This document shows, piece after piece, positions 1 to 8,809 of a stretch of 29,276 nucleotides of DNA; the first letter of the stretch is position 1, and each line of letters opens with the position of its first letter. This DNA comes from an uncultured Ilumatobacter sp. (lineage in GTDB: Bacteria > Actinomycetota > Acidimicrobiia > Acidimicrobiales > Ilumatobacteraceae). Where the stretch lies: assembly GCA_938049325.1 (NCBI GenBank), contig CALICC010000371.1:1-29276 (forward strand). The letters are read 5' to 3'. Position numbers and translations under genes: made by a program. The notes beneath the pieces are model-generated. The model saw only the letters and a program-made list of their open reading frames with translations, had not been told where the DNA came from and made no database searches.

Positions 1-1
1 C

Positions 2-382
2 TCCGGCGGCCTCAGCTCGTGGTACGTCTGGGCATCGCTCGGTCTCTTTCCGGTTGCGGGTCAGCACTTGTTTCTCGTCAATGCTCCGTCGTGGAGGCGG
101 TCGCACATCGATGTCGGCGCGACCGGTCTGGCGATCGACACCTCGGGCTTCATCGAACCCACCGCCGACGGACCGGCGCAGTACGTGCAGTCGGTATCGC
201 TCAACGGCGAACCGCTCGACCGCTCGTGGATCACCGCCGAGGAGTTGCACGTTGGCGGCCGACTGCACGTGGTGCTCGGTCCCAACCCCTCGGCGTGGGC
301 GACGACGACGCGGCCACCGTCGGTCTCACCATCACCCGAACCCAGCCGACTTGCTCGGCTTCGACAGGAGGCTTCGCCATGA
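2..382 (+). CDS. GH92 family glycosidase (alpha-mannosidase-like), C-terminal fragment
   Basis: This is the 3' end of a gene that begins left of the window; about 126 codons are visible, open from base 2 to the TGA at 380-382. The translation starts with SGGLSSWYVWASLGLFPVAG, which matches the conserved late block of glycoside hydrolase family 92 (a polar/Gly stretch, then S-W-Y-V, then S-L-G-F/L-x-P-V). It continues with the typical closing beta-sandwich strands (YVQSVSLNGEPLDRSWI, then GGRLHVVLGPNPS). GH92 enzymes are calcium-dependent exo-alpha-mannosidases, usually exported. Signal peptide and catalytic residues lie outside the window, so linkage specificity cannot be judged. Its stop overlaps the ATG of the next gene by four bases (ATGA), so the two are probably translationally coupled. 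Confidence 0.8.
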   Translation, partial: SGGLSSWYVWASLGLFPVAGQHLFLVNAPSWRRSHIDVGATGLAIDTSGFIEPTADGPAQYVQSVSLNGEPLDRSWITAEELHVGGRLHVVLGPNPSAWATTTRPPSVSPSPEPSRLARLRQEASP

Positions 383-1731
383 CGATGTTGTCCGATCACA
401 TCTTGCATCCAGCACACGGCGTTCCTCGCCCGGAATCGGACCCGCCCCCGCGTGATCCCACCAATCGTCTCGTCATCGTGGTGCGGGCCGATCCGGTGAT
501 CTGCGGTCACTCGGGTGAGGCACGAAACCTCGCCGAGGTCGCGTTGACCCGCGGGTTCGACGACGTGCGCATCGTGACCTGGCCGATCCCGGCGCTCCAA
601 GCCGCAGGGCTCCCGTTGAAGCCGCTCGACGCTGTGTTGCCGTATTCGACCGGGATCACCGTGGAGCGGCCCGAAGGAGTGGGCGACTATCGCGTGCCCG
701 ATGGTCGCGTGTTGAACGGCATGATCGGCCGTCTCGTCGAACTGTTCACCGAAGGTGTGCCGACCACGGCCATGTCGCTGTACCTCTCGCCGCACGACGC
801 AGCGATCGCACAAGCAGCTCAGATCGCCCGGTCGACCGGCATGAACGCCCCGTTGACCACGATCGCCGAGGCCGTCGGATCGGACATCACCAATGTGGTG
901 CGTACAGCGGTCGACGAAGGTCGCTTCGGTGCAGCCGCGCACGTGTTGACCACCTACCTGTCGAACAACGTGTGCGTTGCCGTCTCGGAGTTCACGAAGG
1001 AACTGATCGTCGCGGCGGCCAACGAAGTCGACTCGCGCTGGGGCACCGAGTTCGGCCCGGCGTGTGTCGAACGCATCGAGATCTCGTATCCGGCGATCAA
1101 CAGCGCGGCCTTCACCGACATCGACCCCGCCGAGACGCACCAACGTCTCGCAGCGCGGGGACTCGAAGCCGATGGCTATGTGCTCTTCTTGTCGAGACTG
1201 AGCAAGGCAAAGGGTGTCGATGACCTGATCAACGGATTTGCGATGAGCCCCGTACATCGGCGAGTGAAGCTCGTTGTGTGCGGCACGGGTCCCGAGGCGG
1301 CGTCGTTGCGGGCGCTTGCCGCCTCGTCGCCGTGCGGTGACCAGATCGTGTTCATCGACGACGTCGACGATTCGGAAAAACCACACCTCATGGCCGGGTC
1401 GGCGGCCTACGCCCTGCCGAGCAAGCCGCGGCCCGAGTTCGTCGAGACGTTCGGCATCGCGCTGGCCGAGAAGATGTTGGCGGGAGGTGGGCCGATCGTC
1501 ACGTGCGACACTGGCGGGATCGCCGAGGCGGTCGGCCCACATGCCCGTTTCGTGCCGCCGGCACTCCCGGTCGCGATCGCGAACCAGCTCACCGAGATCG
1601 TGTGCGGAGCGTCGTCGGCCGAGCGCACGCGAGGGGCCGCCGCGGCACGCCGATTCGCGATGCAGTTCGATCGGGTCAATGTCTTCGACAAGCTGTTCGC
1701 CCGCGTTGCTCCGGTGCACGCCGCGTCGTAA
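379..1731 (+). CDS. Glycosyltransferase family 4 (GT-B fold)
   Basis: A 450-residue protein. The start chosen is the ATG at 379, preceded by AGGAGG at 366-371 and overlapping the GH92 stop; the same frame is open further upstream, but that part lies inside the GH92 gene. Residues about 30-60 form the N-terminal Rossmann start (LVIVVRADPV, then GHSGEARNLAEVAL). The C-terminal nucleotide-sugar half contains LSRLSKAKGVDDLI (271-284), VCGTGPE (300-306) and an E-x7-E motif (E356 to E364, in ETFGIALAE) that binds the donor in retaining GT4 enzymes. There are no membrane segments, so it should be cytoplasmic. The donor and acceptor cannot be read from sequence. Coupling to a GH92 glycosidase suggests work on a mannose-type glycan or sugar store, which is inference. 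Confidence 0.8.
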   Translation: MTMLSDHILHPAHGVPRPESDPPPRDPTNRLVIVVRADPVICGHSGEARNLAEVALTRGFDDVRIVTWPIPALQAAGLPLKPLDAVLPYSTGITVERPEGVGDYRVPDGRVLNGMIGRLVELFTEGVPTTAMSLYLSPHDAAIAQAAQIARSTGMNAPLTTIAEAVGSDITNVVRTAVDEGRFGAAAHVLTTYLSNNVCVAVSEFTKELIVAAANEVDSRWGTEFGPACVERIEISYPAINSAAFTDIDPAETHQRLAARGLEADGYVLFLSRLSKAKGVDDLINGFAMSPVHRRVKLVVCGTGPEAASLRALAASSPCGDQIVFIDDVDDSEKPHLMAGSAAYALPSKPRPEFVETFGIALAEKMLAGGGPIVTCDTGGIAEAVGPHARFVPPALPVAIANQLTEIVCGASSAERTRGAAAARRFAMQFDRVNVFDKLFARVAPVHAAS

Positions 1732-1760
1732 CACGGTCCCGCACCCGCATGAGTGCGAGC

Positions 1761-1780
1761 TGTGCGCACAACATCGAAAC
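1761..1780. promoter_or_regulatory. Candidate operator upstream of nirB
   Basis: The 106-base gap before nirB holds a perfect 10-base palindrome, TGTGCGCACA (1761-1770). Six bases after a CGCAC (1765-1769) comes GAAAC (1776-1780). The 5-n6-5 layout resembles the GlnR consensus (gTnAC-n6-GaAAC), but only the second half-site matches well. This is a weak call based on position and pattern alone. Confidence 0.2.
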
Positions 1781-1837
1781 ACCGATGTGAGGTGACACGG
1801 GAACGGTCAGGGCGATCGTGCAGCCGACTACATCGAG

Positions 1838-4453
1838 ATGTCACCCGTGGCCAACACCAGCGACATCTCCGTGGGGTCCAATGGGCTCATGGAAACACGC
1901 AGCGCCACGGTGAAGAGCAGGAGCTCGCAGCGGCGTGTGGTCGTCGTCGGCAACGGCATGGTCGGTCAGCGGTTCGTCGACGACATGGTTGAGCGCGCTG
2001 ACGGGGCGTGGGAGATCGTCGTGATCGGGGAGGAGCCGATTGGCGCATACGACCGCGTTGCGTTGTCGACGTGGTTCGACGGGGCGAGCGATGACGACCT
2101 GTCGCTGTGTGACGAAGCCGAGCTCCGTGCACTCGGCGTCGACTTCAGATTCGGTCGACGGGTCGACGCGATCGACCGTGACGCGGCCGAAGTCACGCTC
2201 GACGATGGGTCCTCTCTGACGTTCGATCATCTCGTGCTGGCGACCGGGTCGTACCCGTTCGTGCCACCGGTTCCCGGCCACGACACGGCTGGATGCTTCG
2301 TGTACCGCACACTCGAGGACCTGCGCCAGATTCGCGATTGGTCCACAACAGACGGCGGCGAAGGCGGAGGTGAGAGCCCGTCGCCGACTGGCGTGGTGGT
2401 CGGCGGCGGGCTCCTCGGCCTGGAAGCGGCGAATGCGCTCCAGAACCTCGGATTGCGGACGCACGTGGTCGAGATGGCCGACCGGCTGATGCCTCAGCAG
2501 CTCGACCCTGCCGCCTCTGCGATGCTGCGCAGGTGGGTCGACGAGCTCGACATCACCACGCACCTGGGGTTCGCGACGAAGGAGATCGAAGCGTCGGTGG
2601 CGCCGGACGGCACCAAACGCGTCGCGGGCTTGCGGGGCGCCGATGGTGACCTGATCGACGCCGACATCGTCGTGTTTTCTGCAGGGATCCGTCCTCGGCA
2701 CCAGATTGCCGAGGCGTGTGGTCTGGAGATCGGTGAGCGCGGCGGCGTTGTCGTCGACGATCGCTGTACAACGTCCGACGAGCGGATCTCGGCCATCGGA
2801 GAAGTCGCGTGTCATGGCGGCCGGACCTACGGACTCGTGGGGCCGGGGTACACGATGGCGCGCGTTCTGGCCGACCGGCTCTGTGGCGGTACGTCGACGT
2901 TCGAAGGCGCCGACCTGTCCACCAAGCTCAAGTTGCTCGGTGTCGACGTGGCGAGCTTCGGAGACTCGACATTGCACGACGGCGACGACCACGTGGTGTT
3001 CGCCGACCCGACGTCGAAGGTGCACCGTCGGGTCGCGCTCCGCGACGGAACGGTCGTTGGCGGCGTGCTCGTCGGCGACGCCTCGAACTACGAGGCCCTC
3101 CACGCGATGGCGACTGGTTCGATGGTGTCGGCCAATGTCGCGGCTTTGGTCCTACCAGACGGACTGTCGGACGTAGAGGTCGCGGAGTTGCCCGACAGCG
3201 CACAACTCTGCTCCTGCAACAATGTGCTGCGCGGCGACGTGAAGACAGCCATCGGCCATGGCTGCCATGACCTCGCCAGTCTGAAGTCGGAAACGACGGC
3301 GGGAACCGGTTGCGGTGGCTGCATGCCTGGCCTCAGCGCCCTGCTCACGAGCGAACTCGAGGCTCGTGGTGTCGCCGTCGACCGCAGCCTGTGTTCTCAC
3401 TTCGCGCACTCCCGCCAGGAGTTGTTCGACATCGTCCGGTTCCATCGTCATCGATCGTGGACCGAGGTGGTGAGAGCCCACGGCACCGGGCGCGGCTGCG
3501 AGATCTGCCGTCCGACCGTCGCCTCGATTCTCTCCTCGCTCAGCGCCGGCTACGTACTCGGCGGTGACCAGGCAGGGCTGCAGGACACCAACGATCGGTC
3601 GCTGGCCAACATGCAGCGCAATGGCACGTATTCGGTCATCCCGCGTGTGCCGGGCGGCGAGATCACCCCGGCACAGCTGATCGAGCTCGGCCAGATCGCG
3701 AACGACTTCGATCTGTACGTGAAGATCACCGGAGGCCAACGCATCGACCTGCTCGGGGCACAGCTCCACGAACTCCCAGCGATCTGGCAGCGAGTACTCG
3801 ACGCTGGGATGGAGTCGGGGCATGCGTACGGCAAGGCGTTGCGCACCGTGAAGTCGTGTGTCGGTGACACGTGGTGCCGGTACGGCGTGCAGGACTCGGT
3901 GTCGATGGCGATCGAAATCGAACGCCGGTACCGAGGGCTGCGGGCACCACACAAGCTCAAGTCAGCGGTCTCGGGATGTACGCGCGAGTGCGCCGAAGCA
4001 CAGAGCAAAGACTTTGGTGTGATTGCGACCGAAGTCGGTTGGAACCTCTACCTCTGTGGCAACGGGGGGCGGGTGCCGCGCCACGCCGAGTTGTTCGCGA
4101 CAGACCTCAACGACGAGGAACTCATCCGATATCTCGACCGATTCCTGATGTTCTACATCCGGACCGCCGACCGTCTGGAACGGACCGCACCATGGTTCGA
4201 CAAGTTGGAGGGCGGCATGGACTACCTCCGGTCGGTGGTGATCGACGACGTGCTCGGCATCTGCGACGATCTCGAGGCCGACATGGCGGCGCACGTCGAG
4301 TCATACGAGTGCGAGTGGGCAGCAACGCTCGCCGATCCGGATCGACTGGATCAGTTCATCGAGTTCGTCAACGCGCCGGACGCGAACAGCACCCCGGTGT
4401 GGGTGACCGAGCGAGGGCAACGCGTGCCGGCGTCGGCGGGAGCGGCGCGATGA
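1838..4453 (+). CDS. nirB: Assimilatory nitrite reductase [NAD(P)H], large subunit NirB
   Basis: An 871-residue cytoplasmic enzyme that reduces nitrite to ammonium with six electrons from NAD(P)H via FAD, Fe-S and siroheme. Domains in order: FAD-binding RRVVVVGNGMVGQRF (32-46); NAD(P)H-binding GVVVGGGLLGLEA (185-197); BFD-like [2Fe-2S] domain with C458-x-C460 and C492-x2-C495; a second BFD-like segment (about 515-565, CEIC at 554-557); ferredoxin-like half-domain (about 597-665); and the siroheme/[4Fe-4S] domain with C674-x5-C680 and C714-x3-C718, followed by LCGNGG. All expected cofactor ligands are present and the length is normal for NirB. ATG 1838 gives about 30 residues before the FAD strand. 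ATG 1889, preceded by GTGGGG, is an equally possible start. It overlaps nirD by four bases. Confidence 0.95.
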   Translation: MSPVANTSDISVGSNGLMETRSATVKSRSSQRRVVVVGNGMVGQRFVDDMVERADGAWEIVVIGEEPIGAYDRVALSTWFDGASDDDLSLCDEAELRALGVDFRFGRRVDAIDRDAAEVTLDDGSSLTFDHLVLATGSYPFVPPVPGHDTAGCFVYRTLEDLRQIRDWSTTDGGEGGGESPSPTGVVVGGGLLGLEAANALQNLGLRTHVVEMADRLMPQQLDPAASAMLRRWVDELDITTHLGFATKEIEASVAPDGTKRVAGLRGADGDLIDADIVVFSAGIRPRHQIAEACGLEIGERGGVVVDDRCTTSDERISAIGEVACHGGRTYGLVGPGYTMARVLADRLCGGTSTFEGADLSTKLKLLGVDVASFGDSTLHDGDDHVVFADPTSKVHRRVALRDGTVVGGVLVGDASNYEALHAMATGSMVSANVAALVLPDGLSDVEVAELPDSAQLCSCNNVLRGDVKTAIGHGCHDLASLKSETTAGTGCGGCMPGLSALLTSELEARGVAVDRSLCSHFAHSRQELFDIVRFHRHRSWTEVVRAHGTGRGCEICRPTVASILSSLSAGYVLGGDQAGLQDTNDRSLANMQRNGTYSVIPRVPGGEITPAQLIELGQIANDFDLYVKITGGQRIDLLGAQLHELPAIWQRVLDAGMESGHAYGKALRTVKSCVGDTWCRYGVQDSVSMAIEIERRYRGLRAPHKLKSAVSGCTRECAEAQSKDFGVIATEVGWNLYLCGNGGRVPRHAELFATDLNDEELIRYLDRFLMFYIRTADRLERTAPWFDKLEGGMDYLRSVVIDDVLGICDDLEADMAAHVESYECEWAATLADPDRLDQFIEFVNAPDANSTPVWVTERGQRVPASAGAAR

Positions 4454-4881
4454 CAGCGGTCGAACACGAGGCATGGCCAAGCAATGGGGCCGACACCGAT
4501 GTGGCAGATGGCGCAGGCATCGCGTGGATCGATGTGTGTGCGGTCGATCGGGTGATACCGGATTGCGGCATCGCCGTGCTCGTCGGCGATGAACCCGTGG
4601 CGGTATTCAGGTTGTCTGCATTCGACGGTGGACCCGAAGAGTGGTGCGCCGTCGGCCACGTCGATCCGATCGCCGGGATTCCGGTGATGGCGCGCGGGCT
4701 CGTTGGCACGATCGGTGAGGCTCCGCTGGTGGTTCCGACCGTGGCGTCACCACTGCACAAGCAGCGCTACAACTTGCGAACCGGTGAGTGTCTCGATGAT
4801 CCGACGGTGGATCTGCCGACGTTTCCGGTTCGACTTCACACCGGCCGCGTCGAAGTCGGCGCGCCTGTCACTCCCACGTAA
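4450..4881 (+). CDS. nirD: Nitrite reductase small subunit NirD (Rieske-fold)
   Basis: A 143-residue protein starting at the ATG that overlaps the nirB stop (ATGA), with GGGAG a few bases upstream. The fold is that of the Rieske-like NirD family: WIDVCAVDRVIPDCGIAVLV, then VGHVDPIAGIPVMARGLVG, then VASPLHKQRYNLRTGECLDD. As is usual for NirD, the Cys/His pairs that bind a [2Fe-2S] cluster in true Rieske proteins are absent, so a structural or stabilising role with NirB is expected. The N-terminal 20 or so residues are a poorly conserved extension. Its position directly after nirB supports the call strongly. Confidence 0.93.
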   Translation: MTAVEHEAWPSNGADTDVADGAGIAWIDVCAVDRVIPDCGIAVLVGDEPVAVFRLSAFDGGPEEWCAVGHVDPIAGIPVMARGLVGTIGEAPLVVPTVASPLHKQRYNLRTGECLDDPTVDLPTFPVRLHTGRVEVGAPVTPT

Positions 4882-4915
4882 CCGCCCTGAAACAACACAA
4901 GGGCAGAGTCCTCTC

Positions 4916-6025
4916 ATGAGTACCCCCTTGAACGGATTCGTGATCGGGGTGACCGCGGACCGACGCAGCGACGAGCAGATCTCACTCTTCGAAGGTCGCG
5001 GTGCGAGCTGCATGCACGGTCCGACGATCCGCACCCATCCACTCCGGCCCGAGGCGGAGATTCTCAGCGCGACGCGGTCGTTTCTCGAGCAGCAGGTGGA
5101 CATCGTGGTGCTGAACACCGGCATCGGCGTCCGCGGCTGGCTCGAGGCGGCGGAGTCCGTCCTGATCGGAGACGAGCTACGCGCGGCTCTGGCGTCGGCA
5201 CTTCTTGTCTCGCGCGGGCCGAAGGCGCACGGGGCCGCGGTGACCGCCGACCTCGACGTCTCGTGGAATGCACCGAATGCAACGTCGAGCGAGGTGATTG
5301 ATCACCTCGCAACGGTGGGAGTGAACGGCAAGCGCGTTGCGGTTCAGCTCGACGGTGCAGCCGAAGGGAGCATGGTCGATCGCTTGCGCGACATGGGCGC
5401 TGAGGTGATTCCGATCCCGGTGTATCGGTGGTCGATCCCAGACGACCTGGGACCAGCGCAGGCGTTGGTGCGCGCGGTCTGCGATCGTCGCGTCGACGCG
5501 CTGACGTTCACGGCGCGCCCCGCGGCGGAGAACTTTGCGGCGATCGCCACGACAATGAACCGTTGGGACGACGTCGTTACTGCGTGCGCTGACCATGTGC
5601 AGATCTTCTGCATCGGTCCGGTGTGTGCACAGGGGGTCATCGACACCGAGCTCGGTGAGCCATTGTGTCCCGATCGCTCGCGTCTCGGCGCGCTCGCGAT
5701 GTTCGTGACGATGTCGCTCGGCAATCAGAGCACCACACTGCAGATCGGCGGTTTCGACCTCGTGCTGAAAGGGCGGACCGTATCGGTGGATGGCGGCGAG
5801 CCGGTCGTCCTCGCTGGACGAGAACGTCAGGTGCTCGACGCGTTGCTCGACCGGCCCGGGGTCGTGTGCTCGAAGGACGCGCTCATGCGATCGATCTGGG
5901 GACGCGCCGAGACCGACACGCATGTGGTCGAGGTCACGATCGGGCGACTTCGCCAACGGCTCGGACCCGCCGGTGTCGGGATCGAAACCGTGATCCGCCG
6001 TGGGTATCGCGCCAGCGCGACATGA
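4916..6025 (+). CDS. nnaR: NnaR-type regulator: HemD-like domain fused to OmpR/PhoB winged helix
   Basis: A 369-residue two-domain protein. Residues about 7-262 have the uroporphyrinogen-III synthase (HemD) fold (GVTADRRSDEQISLFEGRGA at 11-30, VLNTGIGVRGWLEA at 65-78, DALTFTARPAAENF at 194-207). Residues about 277-368 are an OmpR/PhoB-type winged helix with the pattern VVLAGRERQVLDALLDRPG, then DTHVVEVTIGRLRQRLG, then VIRRGYRAS. This architecture is that of NnaR, known in Streptomyces and Mycobacterium as a co-activator of nitrate/nitrite assimilation genes acting with GlnR. There is no receiver domain with a phospho-acceptor Asp, so it is not a classical response regulator. The start is ATG 4916, 34 bases after nirD and only weakly served by an RBS. 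Whether the HemD domain is catalytic or senses a tetrapyrrole is unresolved. Confidence 0.9.
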   Translation: MSTPLNGFVIGVTADRRSDEQISLFEGRGASCMHGPTIRTHPLRPEAEILSATRSFLEQQVDIVVLNTGIGVRGWLEAAESVLIGDELRAALASALLVSRGPKAHGAAVTADLDVSWNAPNATSSEVIDHLATVGVNGKRVAVQLDGAAEGSMVDRLRDMGAEVIPIPVYRWSIPDDLGPAQALVRAVCDRRVDALTFTARPAAENFAAIATTMNRWDDVVTACADHVQIFCIGPVCAQGVIDTELGEPLCPDRSRLGALAMFVTMSLGNQSTTLQIGGFDLVLKGRTVSVDGGEPVVLAGRERQVLDALLDRPGVVCSKDALMRSIWGRAETDTHVVEVTIGRLRQRLGPAGVGIETVIRRGYRASAT

Positions 6026-6114
6026 AGTCTCGGGGGCATGTGTCCGCGACCGCACACCGGCGCGAACTCGGTGTGAAGGGCCGGGCGATCGACCGGGCGA
6101 TCCGTGCGGCGGAG

Positions 6115-6152
6115 GGGACGAACCGTTCACATCAGGGGAACGACCGGGAAAC
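6115..6152 (+). promoter_or_regulatory. Candidate GlnR-type box array upstream of nrtA
   Basis: Four 5-mers recur with an 11-base period: GGGAC (6115-6119), TTCAC (6126-6130), GGAAC (6137-6141), GAAAC (6148-6152). Each is separated by six bases and each ends in AC. Actinobacterial GlnR sites are pairs of gTnAC-n6-GaAAC with the same 11-base spacing. The last three elements fit best; the first is weaker. The array lies in the 149-base gap between nnaR and nrtA and ends 22 bases before the nrtA ATG, which is close for an activator site. No convincing -35/-10 pair was seen. Confidence 0.38.
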
Positions 6153-6174
6153 CGGACGACGGTCAACTGGAGTC

Positions 6175-7641
6175 ATGCAGAACAACGGACTTTCACGTCG
6201 CCAGGCTTTGGCGGCACTCGCTTCGATCTCGGCGGGCGGGGCCGCCTTCGCAGCATGCGGCGGATCGGATTCCGAGAGCGCCAGCTCGACTGCCGGCGAA
6301 GCGCCGTCGACGGCGGCCGACAACGACGCCGCTCCTGTTGTGCTGGGCGGGCCGATCGAGAAGCCAAACCTCACGCTGGGGTTCATCAAGCTCACCGACA
6401 TGGCGCCGCTCGCCATCGCGAAGGAGAACGGGTACTTCGCCGAAGAGGGGCTCAACGTCACGCTCGAAGCTCAGGCGAACTGGAAGGTTCTCCTCGACGG
6501 GGTGATCGATGGTCAGCTCGACGGCGCACACATGCTCGCCGGACAGCCACTCGCGGCGACGATCGGGTACGGCACGAAGGCCGCGCTGATCACTCCGCTG
6601 AGCATGGATCTCAACGGCAACGCCATCACGGTGTCGAACCAGGTGTGGGATCTGATCGAACCGGACCTTCCCAAAGGAGACGACGGGCTCCCGCTTCATC
6701 CGATCTCGGCATCGGTGCTGCGCCCGGTGATCGAGTCGTTCGCTGCTGCGGGCGATCAGTTCAACATGGGCATGGTGTTCCCCGTCTCGACGCACAACTA
6801 CGAGCTTCGCTACTGGCTGGCGGCCGGTGGGATCAATCCCGGCTTCTACTCGTCCGGTGACGCGACCGGTGTGATCGAAGCCGAGGTGCCGTTGTCGGTC
6901 ACTCCGCCACCGCAGATGCCCGCCACGATGGAGGCCGGGACGATCGACGGCTACTGCGTGGGTGAGCCGTGGAACCAGGCAGCCGTACAGAAACAAATCG
7001 GCGTTCCGATCATCACCGATGACCAAATCTGGCGGCTCAACCCCGAGAAGGTGTTCGGACTGCGAGAGGACTTCGCCGAGGCGAATCCCGAGACGACCGC
7101 CGCCATCGTGCGTGCGATGATCAAGGCACAGCAGTGGCTCGACGCCGACGACGGAGCCAATCGTCAGGCGGCGGTCGAGATCCTCGCGCAGCCGAACTAC
7201 GTCGGTGCCGATGTCGAAGTCATCGCGGCGTCGATGACCGGCGAGTTCACCTTCGAGCCGGGCGACACGCGTGCAGCGCCCGACTTCAACATCTTCTTTC
7301 GCGAGTACGCGGGCTACCCGTTCTACTCCGACGCGATCTGGTACCTCACGCAGATGCGCCGGTGGGGTCAGATCGACGCCGACCAGACCGACGAGTGGTA
7401 CGTCGAGACCGCACAAACGGTGTATCGCACCGACCTCTACCTTGCTGCCGCACAGCAATTGGTCGATGCCGGGGTCATTCCGGCCGACAGCGTGCCCGAC
7501 ACCGATGGCTTCAAGGCGCCGCAAGACGGCTTCATCGACGACCTGACCTTCGACGGCAGCGCGCCGAACGCCTACCTCGACCAGTTCGACATCGGCCTGA
7601 AGCAAGGCCAGACCGTCACCGACGCCGGAGTCCAAGGCTGA
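6175..7641 (+). CDS. nrtA: Nitrate/nitrite ABC importer, substrate-binding lipoprotein NrtA
   Basis: A 488-residue exported solute-binding protein of the NrtA/CmpA family. The start is ATG 6175, with GGAG just before it. The N-terminus has a twin-arginine-like SRRQAL (residues 7-12), a hydrophobic stretch, and a lipobox FAAC with C28 as the lipidated Cys, so it is probably a Tat- or Sec-exported lipoprotein anchored on the outer face of the membrane. A Ser/Ala/Thr linker precedes the mature domain. Family blocks include LGFIKLTDMAPLAIAKENGY (start of lobe 1), DGAHMLAGQPLA, the long RYWLAAGGINPG stretch and DGYCVGEPWNQAAV. It stands first in the transporter set, with nrtB 81 bases downstream. 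Nitrate rather than bicarbonate is inferred from the adjacent nitrate and nitrite reductase genes. Confidence 0.9.
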   Translation: MQNNGLSRRQALAALASISAGGAAFAACGGSDSESASSTAGEAPSTAADNDAAPVVLGGPIEKPNLTLGFIKLTDMAPLAIAKENGYFAEEGLNVTLEAQANWKVLLDGVIDGQLDGAHMLAGQPLAATIGYGTKAALITPLSMDLNGNAITVSNQVWDLIEPDLPKGDDGLPLHPISASVLRPVIESFAAAGDQFNMGMVFPVSTHNYELRYWLAAGGINPGFYSSGDATGVIEAEVPLSVTPPPQMPATMEAGTIDGYCVGEPWNQAAVQKQIGVPIITDDQIWRLNPEKVFGLREDFAEANPETTAAIVRAMIKAQQWLDADDGANRQAAVEILAQPNYVGADVEVIAASMTGEFTFEPGDTRAAPDFNIFFREYAGYPFYSDAIWYLTQMRRWGQIDADQTDEWYVETAQTVYRTDLYLAAAQQLVDAGVIPADSVPDTDGFKAPQDGFIDDLTFDGSAPNAYLDQFDIGLKQGQTVTDAGVQG

Positions 7642-7722
7642 ACCAAGGCCTGCTGAACCTGACCGCCCCACCCGCATCGCCCACCGCCACCAGACCGACA
7701 GCCCGTTCATAGGGAGCCCGAG

Positions 7723-8808
7723 ATGTCCGATACGACCATTGACACCACCGACCTGGATCCAACCGAGGTTGCAGATCGCAAGGTCGTCGGACGCGACGTC
7801 CCCGATCTCACCGACGGATCGTCGCCACCACCCAGCGACGATGTCGCAGAGGTCGGCGACCAGAGTCTCCCCGGTCGTTCGTTGCGTCGGTTCGTGCCGT
7901 CGCTGCGATCCGTGCTCGCACCGATCGCCGGCGTCACGATCTTCTTGTTGCTCTGGGCGGCGATCGCCCCGCGCATCGACACCTCCCTCGGCACATTGCC
8001 GGGGCCCGGCGAAGTCGCGGAGGCGGGGCAGGGGCTCTACGACGAGTGGCGAGCGTCGCGTGCCTCCGAAGCCGCCTTCTATGAGGCGCAGGATCTTCGC
8101 AACGAGGCCTTGATCGAGGCGGGTCGTGGGAACGAGGTGCAGGACTTCGCGTACTCCGGATCGCCGACGTTCCTCGACCAGATCTCGACATCGCTTCGAA
8201 CCGTTGGACTCGGCTTCTTGATCGGCACGTTGCTGGCTGTGCCGCTCGGATTGCTGAGCGGGCTGTCGCCGACGTTCAAAGCGGCGATCAATCCGCTGAT
8301 CCAGGTGATGAAGCCCATCAGCCCGCTGGCCTGGTTGCCGATCGTGACGATCGTGATCTCGGCAACCGTGACCGGTGATGATCCGATCCTGCCGCGAAGT
8401 TTCATCATCTCGGCACTCGTCGTCACGCTCTGCTCGCTCTGGCCGACGCTGATCAACACGTCGGTTGGTGCGGCATCGGTCGACAAGGACCTGCTCAACG
8501 TCGGCAAGGTATTGCGCCTCAACCGACGCCAGCAGCTGTCGAAGCTGATCATCCCGTCGGCATTGCCCTACATCTTCACCGGAATGCGACTGTCGCTCGG
8601 CGTGGGTTGGATGGTGTTGATCGCCGCCGAGATGTTGGCGCAGAACCCCGGGCTCGGAAAGTTCGTATGGGACGAATTCCAGAACGGCAGCTCACAATCG
8701 CTGTCGCGGATCATGTTCGCCGTCGTGGTGATCGGGCTGATCGGCTACGCGCTGGATCGCCTGATGAGCGCGGTCGAGAGCTTCGTCGGCCGGAACCGGA
8801 GGGTCTGA
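7723..8808 (+). CDS. nrtB: Nitrate/nitrite ABC importer, permease NrtB
   Basis: A 361-residue inner-membrane permease of the BPD_transp_1 family, starting at ATG 7723 after AGGGAG. A hydrophilic N-terminal tail of about 60 residues is followed by TM1 (about 64-82). A charged Ala/Glu-rich extracytoplasmic segment follows (about 105-145), then the permease core from TSLRTVGLGFLIGT (157-170) onward. The EAA-type coupling loop that contacts the ATPase is at about 262-283 (KVLRLNRRQQLSKLIIPSAL). The last helices run through VVVIGLIGYALD (334-345). The tail before TM1 is longer than in cyanobacterial NrtB. It sits one base ahead of the ATPase gene, so co-translation is likely. Confidence 0.9.
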   Translation: MSDTTIDTTDLDPTEVADRKVVGRDVPDLTDGSSPPPSDDVAEVGDQSLPGRSLRRFVPSLRSVLAPIAGVTIFLLLWAAIAPRIDTSLGTLPGPGEVAEAGQGLYDEWRASRASEAAFYEAQDLRNEALIEAGRGNEVQDFAYSGSPTFLDQISTSLRTVGLGFLIGTLLAVPLGLLSGLSPTFKAAINPLIQVMKPISPLAWLPIVTIVISATVTGDDPILPRSFIISALVVTLCSLWPTLINTSVGAASVDKDLLNVGKVLRLNRRQQLSKLIIPSALPYIFTGMRLSLGVGWMVLIAAEMLAQNPGLGKFVWDEFQNGSSQSLSRIMFAVVVIGLIGYALDRLMSAVESFVGRNRRV

Positions 8809-8809
8809 C

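Noticed and set aside
19..378. Upstream extension of the glycosyltransferase frame
   Set aside because: This part lies inside the GH92 gene in another frame and reads as Arg-rich noise. The ATG at 379 has a strong AGGAGG site.
61..1782. Minus-strand open frame of 573 codons over the glycosyltransferase
   Set aside because: Its product is a low-complexity Arg/Asp/His-rich sequence with no motifs, while the plus strand carries GH92 and GT4 signatures.
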